Positions 53,033-61,557 of a stretch of DNA of 64,000 nt are shown piece by piece. This DNA is from Thiemannella venezuelensis. GTDB lineage: Bacteria; Actinomycetota; Actinomycetes; Streptosporangiales; Streptosporangiaceae. Numbering within the stretch: the first letter of the stretch is position 1; each line of letters starts with the position of its first letter. The notes under the pieces were generated by a model. That model was not told the DNA's origin, did no database searches, and saw nothing but the letters and a program-made list of their open reading frames with translations. Both the position numbers and the translations under genes were made by a program. Location of the stretch: positions 434,001 to 498,000 of the forward strand of contig NZ_JACHJJ010000001.1 of assembly GCF_014203605.1 (NCBI RefSeq), in the 5' to 3' direction.

Positions 53033-53988
53033 CAGCGTCCACCCGGGAGCCCTCGCGGGTCCTCGTCACCGGCGGCGCCGGGTTCATCGGCTCCGCCTAC
53101 ACCCGCATGCTGGCGGCGGACGGGATCGCCGTGACGGTCCTCGACAAGCTCACCTACGCGGGCAACCCGGCGAACCTCGAAGGGGTCGCCCACACGTTCG
53201 TGCACGGCGACGTCTGCGATCCCGTGCTCCTGTCCCAGGTGGTCCCCGGCCACGACGCCGTCGTCAACTTCGCGGCCGAGTCCCATGTGGACCGGTCGAT
53301 CGAGGGGGCCGCCGAGTTCGTGCGGACCAACGTCCTGGGCGTCCAGGCCCTCATGCAGGCCTGCCTGGACGCGGGGATCCCGCGCGTGGTGCAGGTCTCC
53401 ACCGACGAGGTGTACGGGTCGATCGACTCCGGGTCGTGGAACGAGTTCGCGCCGCTGCGCCCGCGCTCGCCGTACGCGGCCTCGAAGGCGGGCGGGGACA
53501 TGATCGCCCGGTCCTACGCGATCACCCACGGGCTCCCGGTCTCCATCACCCGCTGCGGCAACAACTACGGCCCCCGCCAGTACCCGGAGAAGGTGATCCC
53601 GCTCTTCGTCACCAACCTCCTGCAGGGGCGCAAGGTCCCGCTCTACGGGGACGGCGGCAACGTCCGCGACTGGGTCCACGTCGACGACCACTGCGCGGGC
53701 ATCCGGCTGGTGGCCCGGATGGGCGAGCCGGGCGAGGTCTACCACATCGCCGGTACGGCGGAGCTGAGCAACGTGCGGCTCACCGAGCGGATCCTGGCGG
53801 CCTGCGGGGCCGGATGGGACATGGTCGAGCACGTCGAGGACCGCAAGGGGCACGACCGCCGCTACTCCCTGGACGACGCCAGACTGCGCGCGATGGGCTA
53901 CGCGCCCAGGGTCGGCTTCGACCAGGGCCTGGCGGAGACCGTCCGCTGGTACGCGGAGAACCCGGACTGGTGGAAGGCGCTCCTGTGA
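53029..53988 (+). CDS. rmlB: dTDP-glucose 4,6-dehydratase
   Basis: A 319-residue short-chain dehydrogenase. It has the NAD loop TGGAGFIGS, the STDEVYG motif with catalytic Thr-Asp-Glu, and the YAASKAGGD Tyr-Lys pair. It converts dTDP-glucose to the 4-keto-6-deoxy sugar. ATG 53029 overlaps the rmlA stop (ATGA). Confidence 0.94.
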   Translation: MTASTREPSRVLVTGGAGFIGSAYTRMLAADGIAVTVLDKLTYAGNPANLEGVAHTFVHGDVCDPVLLSQVVPGHDAVVNFAAESHVDRSIEGAAEFVRTNVLGVQALMQACLDAGIPRVVQVSTDEVYGSIDSGSWNEFAPLRPRSPYAASKAGGDMIARSYAITHGLPVSITRCGNNYGPRQYPEKVIPLFVTNLLQGRKVPLYGDGGNVRDWVHVDDHCAGIRLVARMGEPGEVYHIAGTAELSNVRLTERILAACGAGWDMVEHVEDRKGHDRRYSLDDARLRAMGYAPRVGFDQGLAETVRWYAENPDWWKALL

Positions 53989-54827
53989 CGCGATGGCTGG
54001 TCACCGGCGCCCGGGGCATGCTCGGCACCGACCTGGTCGCCCTCCTGCGGCGGGAGGGCGAGCAGGTCGCGGCACTGGGCCGCGCCGAACTCGACGTGCG
54101 CGACGTGCGGGCGGTGGCGGAGGCCGTACGACTGCACAAGCCCGACGCGGTGGTCAACTGCGCGGGCTGGACGGCCGTGGACGACGCCGAGGCGCACGAG
54201 GCCGAGGCCCTCGCGGTCAACGGCCACGCCGTGCGGGCCCTGGCGGAGGGCTGCGCGGAGCTGGGCGCCCGGCTGGTGCAGGTCTCCACGGACTACGTCT
54301 TCGACGGCACCGCGCGGCGGCCGTACCGGGAGGACGACCCGACCGGCCCGGTCGGCGCCTACGGCCGGAGCAAGCTGGCCGGCGAGCGCGCGGCGCTGGA
54401 GCGCGACCACCTCGTGGTGCGCACGGCCTGGCTGTACGGCGCACACGGGGCGAACTTCGTCCGGACCATGATCCGGCTGGAGGCCGAGCGGGAGACCGTC
54501 TCCGTGGTGGACGACCAGCACGGGCAGCCGACCTGGACCGCCGACCTGGCGGCCGAGCTGGTCCGGCTGGTGCGCGCCGACGCGGCCCCCGGCGTGCACC
54601 ACGCCGTCAACGCCGGCCGGACGACCTGGTACGGCCTGGCCCGCGAGGTCTTCACCCTGCTGGGCGCCGACCCGGAGCGGGTCCGGCCGGTCACGACCGC
54701 CGAGTTCCCGCGCCCGGCCCGGCGGCCCGCCTACAGCGTGCTCGGGCGCCGCACCGGGCCCGCCCTGCGGGACTGGCGGGACGCCCTTCACACGGCGTGG
54801 CCCTCGCTGACCGGAGGCGCCCCGTGA
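53985..54827 (+). CDS. rmlD: dTDP-4-dehydrorhamnose reductase
   Basis: A 280-residue reductase with TGARGMLGTDL at the start, VSTDYVFDGT, and YGRSKLAGERA with the catalytic Tyr and Lys. It gives dTDP-rhamnose. GTG 53985 overlaps the rmlB stop. Its last 40 bases overlap the end of the convergent rmlC gene. Confidence 0.93.
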   Translation: MTRWLVTGARGMLGTDLVALLRREGEQVAALGRAELDVRDVRAVAEAVRLHKPDAVVNCAGWTAVDDAEAHEAEALAVNGHAVRALAEGCAELGARLVQVSTDYVFDGTARRPYREDDPTGPVGAYGRSKLAGERAALERDHLVVRTAWLYGAHGANFVRTMIRLEAERETVSVVDDQHGQPTWTADLAAELVRLVRADAAPGVHHAVNAGRTTWYGLAREVFTLLGADPERVRPVTTAEFPRPARRPAYSVLGRRTGPALRDWRDALHTAWPSLTGGAP

Positions 54828-55411
54828 TGCGCCCGCTCGTGGGCCAGGCAGGCGGCGTAGTCCGGGAGCAGCCCGGCGGCCCGCGCCTCCTCCAGCGTGG
54901 GGGCGGCGGCGTCCTTCTCCGAGAGCAGCGGCTCGCCCTCCAGCGGCCAGTCGATGCCGACGGCGGGGTCGAGCGGGTGGACACCGCGCTCGCGCCCCGG
55001 CGCGTACGGCTGCGAGCACGCGTACAGGACGGTCGCCCGGTCGCTGAGCGCGAGGAACGCGTGGCCGAGGCCCTCGGCGATGTAGAGGCCCCGGCGGGCC
55101 GAGTCGTCCAGGCGCACGGCCTCCCAGCGGCCGAAGGTCGGCGATCCGGTGCGGACGTCCACCACCACGTCGAGGATCGCGCCGGAGACGCACATGACGT
55201 ACTTGGCCTGACCGGGCGGGACGTCCGCGAAGTGCACGCCGCGCAGCACGCCGCGCCCCGACACCGAGCAGTTGAGCTGCGCGAGGTCGAGCCGGTGGCC
55301 GGCGGCCAGGCGCAGGTCGGCCGCGCGGAACGCCTCGAGGAACGCGCCGCGGGAGTCCGCGTGGACGCGGGGGGTGTACTGCCAGGCTCCGTCGATGCTC
55401 AGGGGCTCCAT
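54788..55411 (-). CDS. rmlC: dTDP-4-dehydrorhamnose 3,5-epimerase
   Basis: A 207-residue cupin enzyme. It has the RmlC marks: a start of PLSIDGAWQYTPRVHADSRG, SVSGRGVLRGVHFA with the catalytic His, and GLGHAFLALSDRATVLYACS. It epimerises the keto sugar before RmlD acts. It runs opposite to the rest of the cluster, unusual for a one-pathway operon, and its 3' end overlaps rmlD by 40 bp. ATG 55411 gives the usual start; ATG 55423 is possible. Confidence 0.92.
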   Translation of the reverse strand: MEPLSIDGAWQYTPRVHADSRGAFLEAFRAADLRLAAGHRLDLAQLNCSVSGRGVLRGVHFADVPPGQAKYVMCVSGAILDVVVDVRTGSPTFGRWEAVRLDDSARRGLYIAEGLGHAFLALSDRATVLYACSQPYAPGRERGVHPLDPAVGIDWPLEGEPLLSEKDAAAPTLEEARAAGLLPDYAACLAHERAHHGAPPVSEGHAV

Positions 55412-55609
55412 GAGCCGAAGCATGCCATGACATCGAGGACCGGTTCAGCATTGTGATCATGAATTGTCCGGAAGGGATCTTTTCAGCATGACCGTGCAGC
55501 ACAGGTGTAACGCCCGTCGTGATCCAGGCGAACTAGTAAGGCGTGTCGTGTCCGACGTGGTGACCAGGGCCTCGGTGACGGTCGCGTCCGGTGGCGGGGG
55601 AGTGCATCG

Positions 55610-56815
55610 ATGACGAGCTGCCGGCTGTGCGGTTCGGCGAGGCTGGAGAGCGTCGTCGACCTGGGGGCGACCCCGCCCTGCGAGCTGTTCCTCACCGCGG
55701 AGCGGCTCGACCTGCCCGAGCCGACCTACCCGCTGCACCTGCGGGTGTGCACCGAGTGCCGGCTCGCGCAGATCCCGCCGCTGATCACGCCCGAGGACAC
55801 CTTCACCGAGTACGCCTACTTCTCCTCCTACTCCACCTCCTGGGTGGAGCACGCCCGGGAGTTCGTCCGGGCGCGGGACCTGGCGCAGGACGCCTTCGTG
55901 GTCGAGGTCGCCAGCAACGACGGCTACCTGCTCCAGCACGTGGTCGGGCGGGGGATCCGCTGCCTGGGCATCGAGCCGTCCGCCAACGTCGGCCAGGCGG
56001 CCAGGGAGAAGGGGGTGCCGACCCTCACCGCCTTCCTCACCCCGGAGACCGGCGCGGCCGTGCGCGCCGAGCACGGCCCCGCGGACCTCGTCGTGGCCAA
56101 CAACGTCTACGCGCACATCCCGGACATCGTGGGGTTCACCCGGGGACTGCGGGCCCTGGTGGCCGACGACGGCCTGGTCTCCGTCGAGGTCCAGCACCTG
56201 CTGACGCTGATGGAGCTGAACCAGTACGACACGATCTACCACGAGCACTTCCAGTACTACACGGTCGCCTCCGCGCAGCGGGCCCTGGCGAGCGGCGGGC
56301 TGACGCTGGTGGACGTGGAACTGCTGCCCACGCACGGCGGCTCGATCCGCCTGTGGGCCCGCCCCTCCGGCGAGCCCGGCCCGCGGGTGGCCGACGTCCT
56401 GGCCCGGGAGAAGGCCGCCGGGCTGCACGAGCTGTCCGGCTACACCGACTTCGCCGCCCGGGTGGCCAGGGTCCGCCGGGACCTGCTCCGCTTCCTCGTC
56501 GACGCCGCCGACCAGGGCAGGACGGTGGTCGGGTACGGCGCGCCCGGCAAGGGCAACACGCTGCTCAACCACTGCGGGATCCGCCCCGACCTGCTGGCCT
56601 ACACCGTGGACCGCAACCCCTACAAGCACGGCAGGTTCACCCCCGGCACCCGGATCCCGATCCTGCCGCCCGAGCGGATCGCCGAGGACCGGCCCGACTA
56701 CGTGCTGGTCCTGCCGTGGAACCTGCGCGAGGAGATCGTCGAGCAGCTGTCCTACGTCCGCGAGTGGGGGGGCCGGCTGGTCTTCCCGATCCCCAGCCTG
56801 GAGGTCGTCCCGTGA
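55610..56815 (+). CDS. Zinc-binding sugar C-methyltransferase (TylCIII/EvaC-like)
   Basis: A 401-residue SAM-dependent methyltransferase. An N-terminal zinc-binding domain has SCRLCG and RVCTECRLAQ (two CxxC pairs). The SAM domain begins VVEVASNDGYLLQHV, near residue 95. YHEHFQYYT carries the catalytic-type Tyr-His-Glu-His seen in 3-C-methyltransferases. The C-terminal domain has VVGYGAPGKGNTLLN. This architecture is known from NDP-hexose 3-C-methyltransferases that make branched sugars. GGGGGAG precedes ATG 55610. The next gene overlaps it. Confidence 0.88.
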   Translation: MTSCRLCGSARLESVVDLGATPPCELFLTAERLDLPEPTYPLHLRVCTECRLAQIPPLITPEDTFTEYAYFSSYSTSWVEHAREFVRARDLAQDAFVVEVASNDGYLLQHVVGRGIRCLGIEPSANVGQAAREKGVPTLTAFLTPETGAAVRAEHGPADLVVANNVYAHIPDIVGFTRGLRALVADDGLVSVEVQHLLTLMELNQYDTIYHEHFQYYTVASAQRALASGGLTLVDVELLPTHGGSIRLWARPSGEPGPRVADVLAREKAAGLHELSGYTDFAARVARVRRDLLRFLVDAADQGRTVVGYGAPGKGNTLLNHCGIRPDLLAYTVDRNPYKHGRFTPGTRIPILPPERIAEDRPDYVLVLPWNLREEIVEQLSYVREWGGRLVFPIPSLEVVP

Positions 56816-57627
56816 AGGTGGTCCTCTTCTGCGGCGGGTACGGCACGCGCATGCGCAGCGGCGCCCCCGGCGACCCGCCCAAGCCGATGCAACTCGTCGG
56901 CCCCCGGCCGCTGATCTGGCACGTCATGCGCTACTACGCGCACTACGGGCACACCGAGTTCATCCTCTGCCTGGGGTACGGCGCCGAGCACATCAAGGAC
57001 TTCTTCCTGAACTACCGGGAGACCACGTCCAACGACTTCGTCATGCGCGGCGGCGCCGTCGAGCTGCTGTCCACCGACATCGCCGACTGGTCGATCTCGT
57101 TCGTCCAGACGGGCATCGAGTCGCCGATCGGGGAGCGGCTCCGCCGGGTCCGCGAGCACCTCGACGGCGACGAGCTGTTCCTGGCCAACTACGCCGACGT
57201 GCTCACCGACGCGCCGCTGCCCGACATGATCGAGCGGTTCGCCGCCTCCGGCGCGGGCGCGTCCATGGTGGTCGTCCCGCCGACCGACACCTTCCACTGC
57301 ATCGAGGTCGGCGAGAACGGCTCGGTCGGCGGGATCACCCCGGTCAGCGAGATGCCGCTGTGGATCAACGGCGGCTACTTCGTGCTCCGCCAGGAGATCT
57401 TCGACCACATCCCGCCGGGCGGCGACCTGGTCGCCGACGGCTGCGCGGAGCTGGCCAAGGCGGGCCGGCTGCTGGCCTACCCGCACCGGGGCTTCTGGAA
57501 GCCCACCGACACCATCCGGGAGCGGGTCGCGCTCAACGAGGCCTACGCCCGCGGAGACCGGCCGTGGATGGTCTGGGAGCGCGAAGAACTGCAAGGCCCC
57601 CGCCGGCCGGTCCGGCAGGTGTCGTGA
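56812..57627 (+). CDS. Sugar-1-phosphate nucleotidyltransferase (glucose-1-P cytidylyltransferase-like)
   Basis: A 271-residue nucleotidyltransferase. FCGGYGTRMRSG replaces the usual GGLGTR loop, followed by DPPKPMQLVG and WHVMRYYAHYGHTEFILCLGY, WINGGYFVL and HRGFWKPTDT. The pattern is closest to RfbF/AscA-type CTP:glucose-1-phosphate cytidylyltransferases. The next CDP-glucose enzymes (RfbG, RfbH) are not here, so its product may differ. GTG 56812 overlaps the previous stop. Confidence 0.85.
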   Translation: MKVVLFCGGYGTRMRSGAPGDPPKPMQLVGPRPLIWHVMRYYAHYGHTEFILCLGYGAEHIKDFFLNYRETTSNDFVMRGGAVELLSTDIADWSISFVQTGIESPIGERLRRVREHLDGDELFLANYADVLTDAPLPDMIERFAASGAGASMVVVPPTDTFHCIEVGENGSVGGITPVSEMPLWINGGYFVLRQEIFDHIPPGGDLVADGCAELAKAGRLLAYPHRGFWKPTDTIRERVALNEAYARGDRPWMVWEREELQGPRRPVRQVS

Positions 57628-58271
57628 CGATGCTCCGGCTGATTCCCGAGCGCTGCGCGGAGATCCTGCTGCTCGGCGCGCACTGCGACGACATCGCCAT
57701 CGGGGCCGGCGGCGCCCTGCTGGAGATCTGCCGCGCCAACCCGGAGACGCGGGTCACGGCGCTCGTGCTCTCCGGCGGGGGCAGCGAGCGGGAGGACGAG
57801 GAACGGGCCGCGCTGGCCGCGTTCTGCCCCAAGGCGGACCTGGAGGTGACCGTCCTGGACGTCCCGGACGGGCGGCTGCCCGTCCACTGGGAGCGGGCCA
57901 AGCAGGCGGTGGAGGAGGTGCGGCGCCGGTGCGAGCCGGACGTGGTCCTCGCGCCCGCGCCGCACGACGCGCACCAGGACCACCGGGCCCTGGCCCGGCT
58001 GGTGCCCACCGCCTTCCGCGACCACCTGGTGCTGGGCTACGAGATCCTCAAGTGGGAGTCCGACCTGGCCCAGCCGAACGTCTTCGTCCCGCTGCCGGCG
58101 GAGGCGCTGGCGGAGAAATGGGCCCTGCTGCACGAGCACTACCCCTCGCAGCACGGCCGTACCTGGTTCGACGAGGAGGCCTTCCGCGGCCTGGCCAGGG
58201 TGCGCGGAGTGCAGTGCCAGAGCCGCTACGCCGAGGCGTTCCATTCGGCGAAGATCGTTTTCGGGTACTAA
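57624..58271 (+). CDS. PIG-L family deacetylase
   Basis: A 215-residue zinc deacetylase. GAHCDDIAIGAGG contains the metal-binding His and two Asp residues (HxDD), and APHDAHQDHRAL has the second metal His motif. PIG-L enzymes remove N-acetyl groups from sugars such as GlcNAc in small molecules or glycans. It begins on the stop of the nucleotidyltransferase gene (GTGA) and is 9 bp from the next gene, so it is one step in this pathway. Confidence 0.9.
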   Translation: MTMLRLIPERCAEILLLGAHCDDIAIGAGGALLEICRANPETRVTALVLSGGGSEREDEERAALAAFCPKADLEVTVLDVPDGRLPVHWERAKQAVEEVRRRCEPDVVLAPAPHDAHQDHRALARLVPTAFRDHLVLGYEILKWESDLAQPNVFVPLPAEALAEKWALLHEHYPSQHGRTWFDEEAFRGLARVRGVQCQSRYAEAFHSAKIVFGY

Positions 58272-58280
58272 GGAGATGCT

Positions 58281-59303
58281 GTGCGTGTTCTCGTGACAGG
58301 TCATCAGGGCTATCTCGGCACGGCCATGGTCCCCGCCCTGCAGGCGGCGGGTCATGACGTGGTCGGCCTGGACTCAGGATTGTTCGCCGACTGCGCGCTG
58401 GGACCGGTCCCGGTGGAGCCGCCGGGGTTCCGGGTGGACCTGCGGGACGCCGGTCCCGAGCACGTCGCCGGGTTCGACGCGGTGATCCACCTGGCGGCGC
58501 TGTCCAACGACCCGCTCGGCGCGCTGGCGCCGGAACTGACCTATGACATCAACCACCACGCGTCCGTGCGGCTGGCCAAGCTGGCCCGGGACGCAGGGGT
58601 CAGGCGTTTCCTCTACGCCTCCACCTGCTCGGTCTACGGCGCCTCCGGAGGCGACGAACTGGTCGGCGAGGACGCGCCCCTGCGCCCGGTCACCCCCTAC
58701 GCCGAGTCGAAGGTCCGCGTCGAGGACGACCTGTCGGGCCTGGCCGACGACGACTTCACACCCGTGTTCCTGCGCAACGCGACCGCCTTCGGCTTCTCCC
58801 CGCGGCCGCGGGTGGACATCGTGCTGAACAACCTGGTCGGCCACGCCCTGCTGACCGGGAAGGTGAAGGTGCTCTCCGACGGGACGCCGTGGCGGCCGCT
58901 CGTGCACGTCAACGACATCTCCGGCGCGTTCCTGCTGGCGCTGACCGCGCCGCGTGAGGCCGTGCACGCCAAGGCGTTCAACGTGGGCACCGAGCAGAAC
59001 AACGTCACGGTGGCGGAGATCGCGGGGGAGGTCGTGGAGGCCGTGCCGGGCTCCGAGCTGCTGATCACCGGTGAGGCCGGGGGCGACCCGCGCTCGTACC
59101 GGGTGGACTTCTCCCGGCTGCGGGCCGCCTTACCCGACTACCAGGCGAGCTGGACGATCAAGGCGGGCGCGGTCGAGCTGATCGAGGCCTACCAGCGCCA
59201 CGGCCTGACCGAGCCCGACTTCGCGCAGCGCTTCACCCGGCTCGCCTGGCTGGCCGGGCGCCGTGAGGCGGGCCTCATCGACGGGACACTGCGGGCGACA
59301 TGA
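58281..59303 (+). CDS. NAD-dependent nucleotide-sugar epimerase/dehydratase
   Basis: A 340-residue extended short-chain dehydrogenase: VLVTGHQGYLGTAMV (NAD loop), ASTCSVYGAS, and a YAESKVRVE Tyr-Lys pair. It is likely an epimerase, dehydratase or reductase for a nucleotide-activated sugar. The C-terminal tail (EAYQRHGLTEPDFAQRFTRL) matches a distinct subgroup seen in polysaccharide clusters. It begins at GTG 58281, with AAGGAG upstream, and overlaps the next gene. Confidence 0.9.
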   Translation: MRVLVTGHQGYLGTAMVPALQAAGHDVVGLDSGLFADCALGPVPVEPPGFRVDLRDAGPEHVAGFDAVIHLAALSNDPLGALAPELTYDINHHASVRLAKLARDAGVRRFLYASTCSVYGASGGDELVGEDAPLRPVTPYAESKVRVEDDLSGLADDDFTPVFLRNATAFGFSPRPRVDIVLNNLVGHALLTGKVKVLSDGTPWRPLVHVNDISGAFLLALTAPREAVHAKAFNVGTEQNNVTVAEIAGEVVEAVPGSELLITGEAGGDPRSYRVDFSRLRAALPDYQASWTIKAGAVELIEAYQRHGLTEPDFAQRFTRLAWLAGRREAGLIDGTLRAT

Positions 59304-60562
59304 CCGGTACGGGAGCGGGAGAGCGGATGCACGCCCTGGTACGGCGGCTGCATCCGCTCCACAGGAGCATGACCGGCGACGGCGTGCGGCAGACCCTGGA
59401 GATCATCGCGGAGGAGGTGCCGCTGACGGTCCACGAGGTGCCGACGGGGACACCGGTCCTGGACTGGCAGGTGCCCCGCGAGTGGAACATCAGGGACGCC
59501 TACCTCAAGAACCGGGCGGGCGAGCGGGTGGTGGACCTCGCCCGCAGCCCCCTGCACGTGGTGGGCTACAGCGTGCCGGTGTCGCGGACGATGACACTGG
59601 CCGAGCTCCGCGGGCACCTGCACACGCTGCCCGACCAGCCGGAGCTGGTGCCGTACCGGACCTCCTACTACGGCGACACGTGGGGTCTGTGCCTGAGCGA
59701 GAACACGCTGAGGGGGCTGCGCGAGGACGAGGAGTACGAGGTGCTCATCGACTCGACGCTGGCCGACGGGCACCTGACCTACGCCGAGCACGTGGTGGAG
59801 GGATCGGGCGCGGGCGAGGTGCTGATCGAGTGCCACACCTGCCACCCGGCGCTGGCCAGTGAGACGCTGGCGGGCATCGCCGTGGCGGTCGAACTGGCCC
59901 GCTCGCTGACCGCCCCGCGCCACACGTACCGGTTCGTGTTCGCGCCGGGCACGATCGGGTCGATCACGTGGTTGGCGCGCAACCGCGACCGGGTGGAGCA
60001 CATCAGGCACGGGCTGGTGCTGGCGTGCGCCGGGGATCCCGGCGGGCTGACGTACAAGCGCAGCCGCAGAGGCGACGCCGGGGTGGACAGGGCGGCCGCG
60101 CACGTCGTGGCCGCCCGGGGCGGCACGGTCGTGGACTTCACCCCGTTCGGCTACGACGAGCGGCAGTTCTGCTCACCCGGGTTCGACCTGCCCGTCGGCC
60201 TGCTGACCCGCACGCCCAACGGGGCCTTCCCCGAATACCACACCTCCGCGGACGACCCGGGGTTCGTGACCGCCGAGGCGCTCGCCGACACGTTCACGGC
60301 CGTCCGCGAGATTGTCGAGGTCCTGGAGGAGAACCGCACCTACGTCAATCTCTCCCCCTACGGGGAGCCGCAGCTGGGCAGGAGGGGGCTCTACGGGACC
60401 CCGGGGCTCGACCAGATGGCGATCCTGTGGGTGCTCAACCTCTCCGACGGCACGCATGACCTGCTCGCGATAGCGCAACGTTCGGCGATCCCGTTCGCCG
60501 CGGTGGCGCAGGCAGCCCGCGCGCTGGCCGCCGCCGCTCTGATCAAGGAGGTGGGGACATGA
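59300..60562 (+). CDS. DUF4910/DUF2172 aminopeptidase-like protein
   Basis: A 420-residue protein with an M28 aminopeptidase-like fold and an inserted DUF2172 domain (EWNIRDAYLKNRAGERVVD, HVVGYSVPVSR). Candidate metal residues remain in ECHTCHPALASET, AGDPGGLTYKRSRRG and PEYHTSADDPG, though the usual Asn-Asp of the second site reads Ser-Glu, and FAPGTIGS has Gly where related peptidases have Glu. It may act on an amide in a sugar or peptide, or have lost activity. Its place between an epimerase and a cysteine-rich protein suggests glycan modification. ATGA overlap at both ends. Confidence 0.85.
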   Translation: MTGTGAGERMHALVRRLHPLHRSMTGDGVRQTLEIIAEEVPLTVHEVPTGTPVLDWQVPREWNIRDAYLKNRAGERVVDLARSPLHVVGYSVPVSRTMTLAELRGHLHTLPDQPELVPYRTSYYGDTWGLCLSENTLRGLREDEEYEVLIDSTLADGHLTYAEHVVEGSGAGEVLIECHTCHPALASETLAGIAVAVELARSLTAPRHTYRFVFAPGTIGSITWLARNRDRVEHIRHGLVLACAGDPGGLTYKRSRRGDAGVDRAAAHVVAARGGTVVDFTPFGYDERQFCSPGFDLPVGLLTRTPNGAFPEYHTSADDPGFVTAEALADTFTAVREIVEVLEENRTYVNLSPYGEPQLGRRGLYGTPGLDQMAILWVLNLSDGTHDLLAIAQRSAIPFAAVAQAARALAAAALIKEVGT

Positions 60563-61554
60563 CCGCGTACAGGGTCGGCGACGTGGTGGAAGTGCTCAGT
60601 GTCCGGGAGATCCTGGCGACGCTGGACGAGGACGGCGAGCTGGACGGCCTGCCCTTCATGCCGGAGATGCTGGAGTTCTGCGGGCGGCGGCTCACCGTCG
60701 GCAAGGTGGCGCACAAGCTGTGCGACACCATCGAGCGCAGCGGGTTGCGGCGCATGCCCGACGCGGTGCATCTGACGGGCTCGCGGTGCGACGGGAGCGC
60801 GCACGGCGGCTGTCAGACGGCCTGCCTGCTGTACTGGAAGACCGCGTGGCTGAAGCGCGTGGAGAAGGGCCCGGGAGGAGACGCGCGGGACACGTTCCCG
60901 CCGGCCGGCCCGGGGCCCGTCGACGTGGAGGTCCTCAGCCGGAGGACCAGCCGGGAGCCGTTTTCCGATGGCTCGCCCCGCTACGCCTGCCAGGCGACGG
61001 AGATCCTGCGGGCCGCGCCGGAACGCCTGCCGGTCAAGGACCTGCGGCAGTACGCGTGGGACGTGCGCTCGGGCAACAACACCGTGGCCGAGACGGTGCG
61101 CGGTGTCCTCATCGCGCTGTTCGACAAGTTCCAGTACCTCAGCAGGCGGGTGCTGCCCCGATGGCTGCGGTTGCGGGGCGGGCGGCCGTGGGGCTTCCTG
61201 AAGGGCCGCGCCGTCGGCCCGACCCCGGTGGCCGCGCTCGACCTGAAGCCGGGCGAGATCGTCAGGATCCGCTCCAAGCGCGAGATCGAGCTGACGCTCA
61301 ACGAGCGGCTGCAGAACCGGGGCATGGGGTTCGAGGACGGGCTCACCGCCTTCTGCGGCCGGACGGCGAGGGTCACCGGACGCGTGGAGCGGTGCATCGA
61401 CGAGACCACCGGACGGATGCTGCAGATGAAGACCCCGTCCGTGGTGCTGGAGAACGTCGTCTGCCCCGGTACGAACAGCCTCAACTGCCCGCGGGGCCAC
61501 CTGCCGTTCTGGCGGGAGATCTGGCTCGAGCGGGTCGAACAGACAAAGGAGTGA
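60559..61554 (+). CDS. Unrecognised protein with two cysteine-containing repeats
   Basis: A 331-residue soluble protein that I cannot assign. Residues about 5-100 and 228-327 are copies of one another. Each begins VGDVVEVLSVREI or PGEIVRIRSKREI, has MLEFCGRRLTVGKV or LTAFCGRTARVTGRV, then a Cys near 55 (LCDTIE, CIDET), then a region with more cysteines, and ends YWKTAWLKRV or FWREIWLERV. In copy one the cysteines are 41, 55, 78, 85 and 89. The spacing suggests metal or cluster binding. The linker is helical. It overlaps the genes before it (ATGA), and the GT2 gene starts 3 bp later. Confidence 0.75.
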   Translation: MTAYRVGDVVEVLSVREILATLDEDGELDGLPFMPEMLEFCGRRLTVGKVAHKLCDTIERSGLRRMPDAVHLTGSRCDGSAHGGCQTACLLYWKTAWLKRVEKGPGGDARDTFPPAGPGPVDVEVLSRRTSREPFSDGSPRYACQATEILRAAPERLPVKDLRQYAWDVRSGNNTVAETVRGVLIALFDKFQYLSRRVLPRWLRLRGGRPWGFLKGRAVGPTPVAALDLKPGEIVRIRSKREIELTLNERLQNRGMGFEDGLTAFCGRTARVTGRVERCIDETTGRMLQMKTPSVVLENVVCPGTNSLNCPRGHLPFWREIWLERVEQTKE

Positions 61555-61557
61555 GGG

